NCBI GenBank assembly: GCA_002197995.1
Contig: NGZR01000002.1
Coordinates: 4,154,001-4,218,000 of the forward strand
Source of the DNA: Gaeumannomyces sp. JS-464
Lineage: Eukaryota > Ascomycota > Sordariomycetes > Magnaporthales > Magnaporthaceae
Direction: 5' to 3'
DNA length: 64,000 bases
Numbering within the stretch: position 1 is the stretch's first letter; every line of letters starts with the position of its first letter. A program made the translations under genes and the position numbers. The notes beneath the pieces are model-generated. The model had not been told where the DNA came from. It was given only the letters and a program-made list of their open reading frames with translations, and did not search any database. This document shows, in pieces, positions 46,501-57,974 of the stretch.

Positions 46501-47844
46501 TCGCAAAAACCCGGATTGTGATGAGGAACCTCAATCCCCGCTGGGACGAGTCGGTCGACATTGACGTGCAAGGGCCGCTCAACCTTATTGCTACCATTTG
46601 GGACTATGACACTTTCGGCGATCACGATTTCGTTGGACGGACCTCGCTCAAGCTCGACCCAAAGCACTTTGCTGATTACCTCCCACGCGAGTTCTGGCTC
46701 GACCTCGACACCCAAGGGAGGCTGCTCATCCGGGTCAGCATGGAAGGCGAGAGGGACGACATCCAGTTCTATTTCGGCAAGGCTTTCAGGCACCTGAAGC
46801 GAACCGAGAGGGACATGGTTCGCAAGGTGACGGACAAGGTACGTGTTTGCGGGCCTCTCGTTCTCGTGCGCCGACTGGCTAACCTGGAAACACCACGTAC
46901 AGCTTGTCACCCACATCAACGCTTCTCTCTCATACGATACCCTGAAGAGCCTCCTCAACCGTGGCATCGCGTCGTCGGTTGCGTCATTGTGGCAGAAGCG
47001 GGCGCCCAAGGTGCCGCAGACAACGCAGGAGGATATCGAGAACGCTTTGAAGCCTCTCTTCAGTTATTTCGACGAAAACTTCTTCATCATGAAGCAGACT
47101 CTGACGAACGCCACCATGTTGGCCGTCATGACGCGTCTTTGGAAGGAGGTTCTGATGGCGATTGAGAGCATACTCGTGCCGCCACTCTCGGACAAACCTT
47201 CAAGCCAGAAGGCGCTCACACAAGTCGAGATGGATTTGGTTTTCAAGTGGCTTGAGATGCTTTTCGATTTCTTCCACGCCAAGGACGACGAGGGCCAGGC
47301 ACTTGGCGTGCCGGCCGAAATCCTCAAGTCGCCTAAGTGGCACGAGCTGGCCTCTCTCAACTTTTTCTACGCCGAGGACACGGACAACTTGATAAGAACG
47401 TCGGAGCGGATGGTGGCGGCGACGGCGCAGCGGCAGCAGCAGCAAATGCAGGCGGCACAGGCGTCGAATCGACTGTCGGCGCCGGCGTCGCTGGGGCCAG
47501 CGCTGAGCGTGGCATCGGCCGGACCTTCATTTGCGAGCATGGGGACGATACGGCGGGGCAAGAGCATCATGATGAGCCGGAACCTGGGCACGATGCGCCG
47601 GGCCAAGGAGGAGAAGCGCAAGGAGGCGCAGGCGGACCCGTCGGACGACATGATACTGCGTATCCTGCGCATGCGGCCCGAGGCGGCCGGCTACCTGAAG
47701 GAGAGGCACCGGCAAAAGGAGCGCATGGCGGCTCACCAGGCGGCAGCCATGATCGTGCGCCAGAGCATCCATCAAGGGTGGGGCGGCGCCGGTCCCGCGT
47801 TCGGGGGCGCGCAGTACGCTAGGAACAACCTACCTAGGCGATAG
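43526..47844 (+). CDS. UNC-13/Munc13-like protein with MHD1, C2 and MHD2 domains
   Basis: This protein is related to fission yeast Ync13/Git1 and probably tethers or primes exocytic vesicles at growth or division sites. Exons are 43526-46137, 46257-46838 and 46903-47844, about 1378 residues. The basic N-terminus (MSTASRSSWRPSRRLKSL) precedes DEAYTYALRIAYLHYLLQPKKKRKEYV. A long helical MUN/MHD1 region follows, including KPFAFSIEGLLDEFVWRWIKTAEERM and SIIDIFAMFNQTVDQVFQLGWDDD. The C2 domain (about residues 917-1035) has KIVEAEDLKACDPNGTSDPYVVL and WDYDTFGDHDFVG, with calcium-type Asp ligands. MHD2 lies within INASLSYDTLKSLLNRGIASSVASLW to MLFDFFHAKDDEGQALGV. The tail is Gln/Arg-rich. One C is lost near 44264. 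The UNC-13 family call is firm; the precise role is inferred. Confidence 0.9.
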
Positions 47845-48811
47845 GCATATAACCTCGGACCAGTCACACCCGCCGCGGAGAAGTCTGGCCGCGCGGCTAG
47901 GGGGCGGGGGACAGCTATGCAGAGCGCCTCAAGTTCTCAGAATGCTTGAGGCCTGTGTGCGAAAGGCACCGGCTATGTCACATGGCCAGCAAGATGGCCT
48001 CGCCCGTCTTGATAGACAACACAACACCATTGGGTTTGTTGTATTCTCTCTCTCAAAGCATGCCGAGAGGGGCATTGGAGAGGATGGCTCGCCGTTACGA
48101 TACAGGGTACTATACAGCAGCGCCAAGGGACAAAATGGGGATTGTGCGGTTGGAAGTAGGTAACAAGGTTGGCGAGGATTGGTATCCTCACTTGCATATT
48201 CTTTTTGTTTTAACCCTTAATCAAGGCTGAAATCGGCCGCAAGAGGGCACAGCTTCAGGTGCAGGTTGGTGGCTCACCCAGCGATTGGAGGATCCTTCCT
48301 CGTTACACCAGCGTTTACAAAGGGCCTACCTATTTTTTTTTTTTCCTTCTTTTCTTTTCGGGAATGGCGATGCGATCGATACTACCTAGCTGTACATTTA
48401 TTCTGAAGAGAGTTGATGGCGACGAGACAATCCGCCGTCGCCGAGCGCGAAATCGTCCCAGTCACGCCTCAGTTGGCCGTTGTCTCCGCAAATCACCCCC
48501 TTGAGTTCGTCAACTCAAAACTTGCAATTACTAAATAACGATGGTTTCAAGACGCGATTCCCAACACATTTTCTACCTGGAAAAATGTACGTGTATCCAA
48601 GAGGAAAAAGGTCCGGAAATTCGCTGAAGGACAAATGAAGAGAAGAAGGGGAAGGGAAGAGGAATTTGGACTGACACTCGGAGGTGAGTGTCTCAATTGA
48701 TGGCAGCATGTTTCCCAAAGGTTGACGAGTGTACCCGACCCGCCCAACCAGGGGTCTGCCGTGATTGGATGTGGAGTGAAGCCCATGAAAAAATCACTTT
48801 CTCTGGCTGCG

Positions 48812-48858
<47 letters not shown>

Positions 48859-49260
48859 GCAACATCACACTACCTAGATACCAATAATTGCGCTATATAC
48901 GTCTCAGGTTGAAGAAGAACAAAAGATCCAGAATAAAGGTACGTAGACCCACGCATGCCATCCGGCAATCCGATCCATGCGTCCGAGGGGGTGATGGCGC
49001 CCCGGGCTTGTTGAGGAGGATAGGGGATGCATGCACATTAAAGGGGTGGACACGCCTTGACCCGAGACGTGAGCCGAGCCCGGCGTCCTGGTGAATGCCG
49101 ACCACTGCCGGCTTTACGGCACCCGTGCTCCTCCCTTCCTCCTCTCTCCTCCCTGGTGCATGCTGCTGGATAGATGGTTCCGCGGGAGGGCTTTGACTGA
49201 AGGTCGGGTACCGCAGGGGCTAGGTACGCCATTTGCATAATTTGGACTCATCCCGCCTGG
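47845..49260. other. Intergenic region between UNC-13-like and IPP1
   Basis: This region comprises the 3' flank of the UNC-13-like gene, an A43 run (48812-48854) and then the upstream region of pyrophosphatase. Only short unsupported open frames are present. Confidence 0.5.
48812..48854. repeat. Poly-A homopolymer (A43)
   Basis: This uninterrupted A run in intergenic DNA could be a retroposition tail, a true microsatellite or an assembly artefact. I see no flanking duplication or reverse-transcriptase sequence. Confidence 0.9.
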
Positions 49261-49764
49261 ATGCCACCGCTGCTGTCGCACTGCCTTTTGCACCGACGGC
49301 TGGCTGCCAACGTGGGCCTGCAACACCTGCACTCGCTGCTATCATCAAACACGGCCATAGCCGGAGCAACAGCAACCGCAGCAGCAACGGCGGCACCAGC
49401 TGCCACAGCGGGCTTCAGCCACCCGTGGCGGCGGGCAGCTCTCCCATCCAAGAGGGGCCTGGCCAATAAAGCCGGCGGATCGGACAAGGTGGCGTCACCG
49501 GCCCAGAAAAGCCGATTGCGTGCCCCTGCCCCGCCTCCCCAAACAGCTGCTGCTGCCCCTCCTCCAGGAAACATGAGCCCGGGCTGTGGCGGTTCGTGTC
49601 CTCACCTGGCGTCGGGAAAACCCTGCCCAAACCCCGCGCTGCCGCCGTCGTCGAGCTGCAACATCGTCTTCGGACTGCGAAACAACAACCGCTGCCAGAC
49701 GCCCGCCACCATTCCCGCCCAACGCACCGAGCAGATTGCCGGGCATCTTGCCTCCGCCGCAGCC

Positions 49765-50784
49765 ATGTCGTCGCCCTACACCGTCCGCAAGGTCGGCGCG
49801 CCCAACACGCTCGAGCACCGCGTCTACATCGAGAAAGAGGGCGTCCCGCTCTCGCCCTTCCATGACATCCCCCTGTTCGCCAACCAGGAGCAGACCATCC
49901 TGAACATGGTCGTCGAGATCCCCCGCTGGACCAATGCCAAGCTCGAGGTGCGCACGCCGCCCGCCGCCCGCCGCCCATGTCGGGGCCCCGTTTGCTAACC
50001 GCCCGTTCCTCTGCAGATCTCCAAGGACGAGCTCCTCAACCCCATCAAGCAGGACATCAAGAAGGGCAAGCTGCGATACGTCCGCAACTGCTTCCCCCAC
50101 AAGGGCTACCTGTGGAACTACGGCGCCTTCCCCCAGACCTGGGAGGACCCCAACGCCATCCACCCGAGACCAAGGCCAAGGGCGACAACGACCCGCTCGA
50201 CGTCTGCGAGATCGGCGAGCTGGTCGGCTACACCGGCCAGGTCAAGCAGGTCAAGGTCCTCGGCGTCATGGCCCTGCTCGACGACGAGGAGGAGACGACT
50301 GGAAGGTCATCGTCATTGACGTGAACGACCCCCTTGCCTCCAAGCTCAATGACGTCGAGGACGTCGAGCGCCACCTGCCGGCCTCCTGCGCGCCACCAAC
50401 GAGTGGTTCCGTATCTACAAGATCCCCGACGGCAAGCCCGAGAACCAGTTCGCCTTCACCGGCGAATGCAAGAACAAGAAGTCAGTTGCTTCTCCTCGAC
50501 CTACAATTTGCACCCCCGTCTTGTGCGAAGGCAATGCTAACCCAATTGAAACACACAGGTACGCCATGGACGTCATCCGCGAGTGCTCCGAGGCCTGGGA
50601 GAGGCTCATCACGGGCAAGGTTCAGCCTGGCAACATCTCGACCACCAACCTGGCCATCGGCCACTCGCCCAGCGTCATCACGCCCGACAGGCTGCCGCCT
50701 ATGCCTCCCAACCAGAACCTGCCCCCGGAGAAGATTGATGCCTCCATCGACAAGTGGTTCTTCATCAGTGGCGCCTCTGCCTAA
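49765..50784 (+). CDS. IPP1: Inorganic pyrophosphatase
   Basis: This soluble family I enzyme hydrolyses pyrophosphate released by biosynthetic reactions. Exons are 49765-49947, 50017-50480 and 50559-50784, about 291 residues. The N-terminus is [26 protein letters not shown]. The core includes [46 protein letters not shown], and the signature [13 protein letters not shown] with metal-binding aspartates. The middle contains [18 protein letters not shown] and ends [11 protein letters not shown]. Three single-base losses (near 50165, 50300 and 50381, in C or G runs) break exon 2, and each is repaired by one base. The frame stays open upstream for 168 codons to an ATG at 49261. I start at 49765, where the family begins and the ATG context is good; see the finding on the extension. 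Confidence 0.97.
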
Positions 50785-51189
50785 GTAGATGTCGGGTTGT
50801 TAACCATTGGTCCTAGGGGTTGGTCACGTCGATTACTCGAGGCGCAAATACCAAGGCCGTGAAGATAGAACAGGTCAAAACCAAAGGAAATAAAGAAAAG
50901 TATGGGTGAATGCATGTTGGCTCGGGTTTTTTTCGAGACTGCCAGGTTCATCTTTCATGTCTGCGTCCCTTGGGTTATTGCGGCGTGGATATCATAAATA
51001 GGAACCGTACAAGGCCGTAACGCTCCTCCTAGTTCACGTCGCGTTTCGTTACATGTATGATTTGTTGTTGTTTTGTACAGCCGACAAGCGTCCGAAGGAT
51101 TGCTTGCGTCGGTAAGGTGCTAGGATGTCTCACAAGAGGCCCAGACTTGAAAGTGGTATCGCGTACTCCCGCTCCCCTCAGCAGAAGCC
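50785..51189. other. Convergent intergenic region IPP1 / mL53
   Basis: This short AT-richer spacer lies between convergent stops. Nothing beyond 3' UTR sequence is apparent. Confidence 0.55.
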
Positions 51190-51570
51190 TCACTCGCTCA
51201 GGTCGGCCTGCTTCTGTAGCACTCTGCAATGCCTATCGATTTCTTCGAGGATGCCCTTGATGCCGAGCTTTTCGCTTTCGAGGTTCATCTCCTTGCCGTC
51301 CTCTGGTGCGTGTGGGCAAGTCGCAGTTAGGAAAAGAGGCTACTCGGCGAAGATGAGCACTTTGGTATGTATGGACTGGAGCGGCAACCTACTGAACTTG
51401 ACCTGCAGCAATGGCGGCTCGGTCGAGGTCTTGGGCAGCAGAGTGGTGGTGATGCTCATGCCCGAGGCGCGGGCGTCGGGCGGGAGGTACGCCAGGAACA
51501 GCCGCGCCGGCCTCGCGCTGGGCGAGAACGGGTTGAACTTTGTCCTGACCTCTGTGACGAACCGGTTCAT
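51190..51570 (-). CDS. Mitochondrial large ribosomal subunit protein mL53 (MRPL44 family)
   Basis: Two exons (51393-51570 and 51190-51302, joined in phase at a Lys codon) give 96 residues. The protein reads MNRFVTEVRTKFNPFSPSARPARLFLAYLPPDARASGMSI... then LLQVKF-KDGKEMNLESEKLGIKGILEEIDRH and ends KQADLSE. This is the thioredoxin-like small protein of the fungal mitoribosomal 54S subunit, and both length and the KDGKEM/EKLGIK block match. The donor is GTAGGT. There is no frame break. The gene is divergent from SEC20, with about 425 bp between the start codons. Confidence 0.85.
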
Positions 51571-51995
51571 TGTTGTGTCTGCTGGGGGGTAGTGTAGACG
51601 AGGGGGGATTGAGCGTCTCGGTATGGAGCTTGCCGACCCCCCCTGCGATGGGCCTTGATAGCCTGGAGAAATTCCAGAAAACGCGGGAGCTTGATGGGCG
51701 TGCACGAGCCACACATAGGTACCTCACCAGCCACGTTGGTCACGCCACAGGTGTGTGTCTCTCAGGGAATGGACAAAGTGCCAGGTGCCTGACCGACGTA
51801 TGGCCCTGTTGGCCCGTAGATGGAGAGGATTATTGCCAGCTTTCACCACCATCGTCCAGGTGCTCGTCAGAACCGCACCCTCGAAAAAAGAAAAAAGGAG
51901 CAAACACGTCGCGCACGAAACGAGAATCCCTAACCAAGGACGAAAACGAACCTTTTCTAGGAGCGCTTTCTGTCCGCCCAAAGAAGAAGAGAAAA
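51571..51995. promoter_or_regulatory. Divergent promoter region mL53 / SEC20
   Basis: This compact shared promoter includes a TAGGTACCT motif near 51715-51723 and an A-rich stretch just upstream of the SEC20 start. Confidence 0.5.
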
Positions 51996-53335
51996 ATGTC
52001 CTTCCAAGGCCTGCAGGAGCGCCTGGCGCAGCTCCAGGAGACGACATCGCAGCTCAAGACGCTGATCGACCGCCTGGCGAGCCTCAAGCTCCAGCCCGGC
52101 TCGGTACCCGCTCGCGGACGGCGGCGAGGCGGAGGCCGACTACGCCGACGGCGGCGTCGTGCCGGAGCTGGGCGCAGACATCACGCAGGGTCTGCGCGAG
52201 ACGGACGAGGAGCTGGAGCTGCTGCGGGAGGAGACGCTGGACCTCCGCTCCGGCCGCCCCGGCAGCGAGGCGGACAAGACAAAGACACGCCTGAAGGACG
52301 CCATTGACCGGCTGGGCCAGGAGCTCAAGGCGTACGTTCACCTTTCCTCCCCCCGGGACGTCGATGGCATTTTACTCTGTTCGTTATCGTTATAATACCT
52401 AACATGTGCTGTGCACCTAGTTACCGTATCGCTTTCCGGAAAGCCCAACTGTCGGCGAGACAGAGGATGGCGGCTGCGCAACGGGCCGAGCGGGCCGCCC
52501 TGCTGGCGTCGTACGCAACGCCGCCCGTCTCGTCGGCGGCCACGATCCGATCCAACACCTCGTCCCGGCCCCCGCCCAGCAGCCGCAGCAGCAGCCCACG
52601 CGACGGCGGCAAACGCTCAAGAACGACCGGGGCCGCGGCGGTAACGGCGGCAGCAGCAAGGACGACACGGTGGTCGGGCGGCGCACGACGTGACGGCGTC
52701 GCTGCAGCGCACGCACGACCTGATGGCGGCGGAGCTGGCGCGGTCGGCGTACGCGGCGCAGGCGCTGGCCGAGAGCACGGCGGCGCTGCGCGAGCTCGAC
52801 GACCGCTACGCCGGGCTCGACCGGCATGCTGGCCGCGTCGCGCTCGCTGCTGGGCGCGCTCGCGAGCTCGCACAAGTCGGACACGTGGTACCTGCGCACG
52901 ACGCTGTACCTGCTCCTCGCCACGGCCGCCTGGCTCGTCTTCCGCCGCCTGCTGTACGGCCCGCTCTGGTGGCTGCTCTGGGTCCCGCTCCGGGTCGGCT
53001 GGTGGTCCGCCAGCAAGGGCGTCGGCGGCGGCATGGCCCTCGTCGGCAGCAGGCGGCAGCCCGCCGGCGCCAGGATGGAGGTCGTCGGCACGTCTGGGAG
53101 CACCAGCGTCGTCGGCATGGCGGGCCGCGACGGGGACGCCATCCCCACCGTGAGGGTCGCCCACGGCGGCGATAAGGAGAAGGGCTCGGCCGGCTCGGAC
53201 TCCATGATAGACAAGGTCCGCGAGATTATCGATGGCGATGGCGATGGCGAGGGCGCTGCTTCGTCCGAGAACCGGGACTCGGATGCGTCAAATCCCAAGA
53301 AGAGGATGTGGGAGGAGCCTGTCGAGTCGGCCTAG
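51996..53335 (+). CDS. SEC20: SEC20-type SNARE of Golgi-to-ER retrograde traffic
   Basis: Sec20 (BNIP1 orthologue) is an ER Qb-SNARE that accepts COPI vesicles with Ufe1, Use1 and Sec22. Exons are 51996-52331 and 52421-53335. The N-terminal helices are MSFQGLQERLAQLQETTSQLKTLIDRLA and DITQGLRETDEELELLREETLDL. After the intron come AYRIAFRKAQLSARQRM, a low-complexity linker, and the SNARE-like region HDVTASLQRTHDLMAAELARSAYAAQALAESTAALRELDDRY. It leads into SHKSDTWYLRTTLYLLLATAAWLVFRRLLYGPLW, a membrane anchor with the family's DTWYL. A lumenal tail of about 130 residues follows, with no evident HDEL-like end. The frame breaks near 52105, 52570, 52680 and 52828, all in GC-rich runs. Confidence 0.85.
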
Positions 53336-53901
53336 GATGCGTCTCGGCCAGGCGAAGGAGACCGTTCAGAACGGAGTAGAGTTAAGGATGAGCTATAACC
53401 ATTTTAGTTTCCATACACATTCTTCACCATAAGAAGAGCAGCTTGTGCGCCATCATGCAGTCTACTTGTTTTCTTGGCGAAAAATGCCATCGGATCGTAA
53501 TGCGTTGCAGCTCGTTAAATGCCCACCTCGATTGTTGCGCCGAGGCTGAGGCAGGAATGTTGTAGAAATATGAATATATACAACACACTCAGATTCAAAT
53601 TGCTTTCTAAAACCCGATCATCCATCGCCAAAACCAAGCGATTGTTCAAGAATTCAAACTCGCCTCCAACCCCCACATTCATGATCGTCATTTGCGTCTC
53701 CATCGTCGCCCATTCGACCAGCGGTGTACCCTCGGTTTCGTCGTATCTCATTTCTTCCATTCTCCGTGATATAAATCGTAACCGAATGCAGTCGTTTCGT
53801 GAAAGTAAAGTACCCAATGTGTCGAAACAAAGAACTCCTCAGACAGGCAAGGAAAAAAATGGAGTGCGGTAGAACAAAACTGGCAAGAGCCTAGCTCGTG
53901 A
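53336..53901. other. Convergent intergenic region SEC20 / Pt-repeat-type protein
   Basis: This AT-richer convergent spacer is consistent with 3' UTRs. No gene is recognised. Confidence 0.55.
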
Positions 53902-56900
53902 CTACTTGTGTTGCAGCACCTGTGAGGCAACGGCCATGCTGGCAAACAGCATCATGAAGCGCGGCAGCATGACCTTGCCGTCGTCAGTTTCGTACCCGTC
54001 GTCGTCCTGGTCGGTTGACGAGTCGTCTTGATCAGAGTGCTGCTTGCGGCCCTCGAGCACCGACGTCGCCGACGACGACTTGGTCCGCCGCCTAGCCCCC
54101 TTGGGCAGCCTCTTGAGCAGGGGAGACTTGCTAGCAGAGCCGTTGACTGCGGTCGTGGTGCGCCTGTGCACGACGTGTGGCCGCAATACCTTGAGCCCCT
54201 TGGAGGAGGAGCGAGCGCTAAGCGCGGGGCGCGAGGTGATTGGGGTGCGCGGGTAGCTGGGGTGCGCGGAGTGACCGGCGCTGCAACGGCGGTGATCGCA
54301 TCGGCGACGGCAGCGGCGGTAGTCAGCCACCCAGGGGCCGACGAGACGGCGTCGGCGTCGTTCTGGCCATCGCCGGGCCAGTGATGCGGGCCTACCAATG
54401 CGTCCCGTAGGCCAAACCCGAGGCATTGCTCTCCTGGTGGAGACCCAGGTAGCTGGCGGTCGAGAAGGACTTGCGACGCCGCGGCGGGGTCGTCGGCCGC
54501 TCGGCCACGTCATCGTTGCCGTTCTCGGGCCTGAACGTGTCGACCGAGTCTCGGCTGCCGCAGTCCTCCCAGGACTCGGAGCTGGTGCGCCTCTGGGGAG
54601 TGAGGGCCGGGCTGGGTGGTGTCGCGACGTTTTTCTCCTGCGCTGTCGTCGCTCGGGGAGTAATTGGGCTGCCTAGGGCCTCCGAGACGGGTGTGGCTGG
54701 GCGGACCTCTACCCCTCCGGGGGTCGTGCTTGTCGAGTCCTGAGACGACACTGAGGCTGTGTCATCGACGTGCTTTTGACGATCGATACTATGAGCGGTC
54801 TCATCGGCAGCCGGCGATGCCGAGACGGGCGTGACTGGCTGTGCCGTCTCTTGGCCCTCCACGACAGGTGCGGCTTCGGCGCTCTCCTCAGCCGGGGCAT
54901 CTGATGTCTTGATATCAGGTACGGTCGCCGGTGTGGTATGTACCGGTGTGACCAGGGAGGCGGCGTCCTTTGTCTCCACGGCGGCTGTGGGCTCCGCATC
55001 CCGGGCCGCCAGTTCGGGTGCCTTCATCTCAGCAGTGGCGTTGGTGCTCTGTTTCGGCTCATCATCGGCGATCGACGGTGATTCGTCACAGTCAGACTCC
55101 TCCTCCTCCTCAGTCGGTACCTCGTCGATCTGCGGCAGGATTCCGGATGCGGCAATGCTGCTCTCGCCATCCATATCCTCAAAGTCAAAAGTAGCCTTGC
55201 TCTGAGAGAAGCCGTGTTCGTCGCTAAGAGCAGACCCGGCAGCAGCGAGCTCTGCCTGAAGGTTACGTTTGCCCATGGCCAGCCTGTCTGCCGTCGGTGA
55301 CTCATCCATGGCCTCATCGTCAGAGTCACCGTATGCGGCACCCGCATCGTCCTTGTCTACATCGCCGACGATGATGGGGCGAGCAGCTCCAGACAACGTC
55401 CTTAGGAATGTCGGCGTGATGAGGAGGCTCTGCCTCGGAGATGCCTCGTCTCCTTGGCTTAGCCCTGGGGTCGAGGGCACTGACTCCTCATAACTCATAA
55501 AGGACGAGTACATGGGCCTGTGAGTGTCATGCAGAACAAGACCGGTAGCTCCCGACTCTCCTTTGGTTTGTTGCTCCTCTGGTTCGGGCGTAATGGGAGG
55601 CTTGGGGAGCCCCTCGGCGGGGACGTCGCCCTCGGCGGTGCTAGGACGAGTGCTCTGAGGCGACATAGGCTCCGCCCCGTCATCTCCGACCACGGAATCG
55701 GCAGGATCCCTGGAGAAGATGGATCCCTTGGCAGCATGCTCCTCGAGCTCTACCGGCGCCGGCGCTTCGCCTTGAGAGGGCTTCGAGTCACCGTCGGACT
55801 CGGATTGTTGCGTGACTTGGGCAACTGCCGGCTCCGAAGCAACGGTGGCAGCTGCGGCCGCCAGGCCAATTGCCGACGAGTCGAGTTCTGGCAAAAGCTC
55901 TGCTTCAACGACGGCGGGCCGCTTTTGTAAAGACTCATCGTCCTCAGCTTCCAAGGGCACCGTGATCTCGTCGATGCTACCAGTGAGAGTCATGTCGCTG
56001 CTGGCCCGCGAGTAACCCAGAGTATACTTTGAGGGCACCAAAGGGAAGACCCGCGACAAAGACTTGGCAGAAACAGGAGTGAAGGGCTCGCCGAGTGGTG
56101 TGCTAGGGCTGCGCGGTGTTTGGGCAACAGGAGTCATGGGGCGTAGAGTCTCCACTGCTGGAAGCTCGGCCGGCTTGTCGGCTTCGACGGCGGCGCGTTT
56201 AGGTGGAGTCGATGCTGGGGTTGTGGATTCAACCAGAGCCTTCTTGACCGGAGTGCGTGCCACTGGGGTTGCTGAAATCTCGATAGGCTGCATCAGCTCC
56301 ATTTGCGCCTCGATGCTTGACTCTCCTTCCGAGTCATCCTCGGAGAGGTCATCGAGCGAGCAAGTATCCTTGAGGATCCTGTCCAGATCCTGTTGTATCC
56401 GGCTTTCCAGGCGAGCTACCAAAGCCTTCTTCTCAGCTTCGATATCCCGCGGGAAGATGGGCGTCTTGGGCCTCCGGCCGTCGTCATGGGCGACGAGGGC
56501 CTTGTCGAGGATCAGGTGACCGCGCTTATACGCAGTGAGGTGGACGGCGGTGTCGTCGCCCCGCAGCACGTCGGCGATGCCGCTCTGCACGCGCTCGAGA
56601 ATCGCCTCGATGCTGCGCTGGGAGTAGGTTACAGCGCTGTCCAGAGTGAACTGTGCTGGGCGCTCGACCCCAACCGGGGCCCCTGAGCTCCAGCACCCGC
56701 AGCTCGAAGTCGTTTATCTGCGAGATCTGTTCGTCGGCCTTGTTGCGCAGGCGTGCCAGCCCAGCCTGCACATCGCGCAGGAAGTAGTAGCAGTCCTCGC
56801 CGTCGGCATCACGGAACATAGCTAGCTTGGTGAGGATGCGGCGGTTGAGGTGCTCGTAGACTGGCCCCAGGCTGTTCTCGAGCCTGATCTCGATCTCGAG

Positions 56901-57974
56901 CGCGTTCTCCTCGAAGTGTCTGCACTGGACAGGGCCCTCGAGCCATTCGCAAGAGTTGTGCTCATAGTCCAGCTCCCGCTTCTTGGCTCCCAGGGCCGTG
57001 TTGACGACCTCGGAAGCAGCCCAGAGCAGGTTTTCGCTCAGCGAAAGGTTTAGGGGCGCGTCCTGCCTGCTCTTGATCGACAGGGTCCGCGACCAGTCGT
57101 TCTGCTTCCGCAATTGGCTAGAGCTCTTGAACGAGAACTCTATGCTGTAGCCGGGCGAGAACTGGAAGGTCTGAGAGTCCTCGAGGAAGTGGGACGGAGG
57201 CACGCATCCGAGCGGCAGGGGCTCGCCGATGCTCAACAGCGAGGACGAGATAACGCGGTTGATGTAGCGGTGGTCGCCAACGGGTTCGTTGGTCCACCTG
57301 AAGCCCTTGTCGTGTTGCCTCAGGAAGAGGCCGATCATGCGATGGGTCGCGAGCAAGACCTCGCTGGCGGATTCTTGGGACAGAGGCTCGCGCTGGTAGG
57401 ATTGGAATGTGCGATGGGCGAAGACCTCGTTGGGTTGTAGGATAGTAAAGACCAGCTCGTAGCGCAGCTCTCTCGGGGCCTGGCCGGGAAGCCTGTGCAG
57501 GAGCGCCGTGGGATCGCGGCGGGTGATGAGCTCCTCGCTGCAGTGCTCGATGCGGCGAACGAGGCCTTTGCAGAGGCGCTTGGTCGGGCGGAGGGCATCG
57601 GAGCTGGCGTAGTCTCTGGTGTACGGGTGGTTGGCATCGCGGACCAAGGGGTCGGCGAAGCGCACCTGCACCCTGACCGCCAGAGGAGGGGCCGCAGGGC
57701 CGCGGGCAACCTCCTCTATGATCGGGGACAGGGCCGGCGCAGTCGTCGGGATGGCGGCCGGAGCCATGCTGAGAGGCTCATGGGACAGCACTCGAGGTAG
57801 GCGTTGCGCGGTTGTAGTAGCGGTCGCGTCTCTGCGACGAAACCTCGAAAGAGGAGATGCAGAATCTGCCGGTCTTGACGAGGACCGCTGCTTAAAAGAA
57901 GCATCCCAGGCCATGCTGAGGCACATGTGTGGGCCCGGTGGGCTGGGCTGGGGGGCCGAGGATTGCAGGACCAC
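53902..57974 (-). CDS. Large Ser/Thr-Pro-rich fungal protein, unknown function ('Pt repeat' type)
   Basis: This intronless gene encodes about 1360 residues once three indels are allowed for. The N-terminal globular half (from VRVQVRFADPLVRDANHPYTRDYAS through FVRRIEHC-like, QPNEVFAHRTFQSYQ and FRDADGEDCYYFLRDVQAGL) is conserved-looking. It ends with VGVERPAQFTLDSAVTYSQRSIEAIL and YKRGHLILDKALVA. The remaining 700 residues are disordered and rich in TP/SP sites, with a striking acidic patch (EVPTEEEEESDCDESPS). A basic region (RRTKSSSATSVLEGRKQHS) and a hydrophobic end (VMLPRFMMLFASMAVASQVL) close it. Breaks occur near 56680, 54395 and 54220; without the last two the protein would stop at 54392. 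A start at 57767 (MAPAAIPTT) is equally possible. I recall similar Sordariomycete proteins labelled Pt repeat family, with no known function. Confidence 0.7.
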
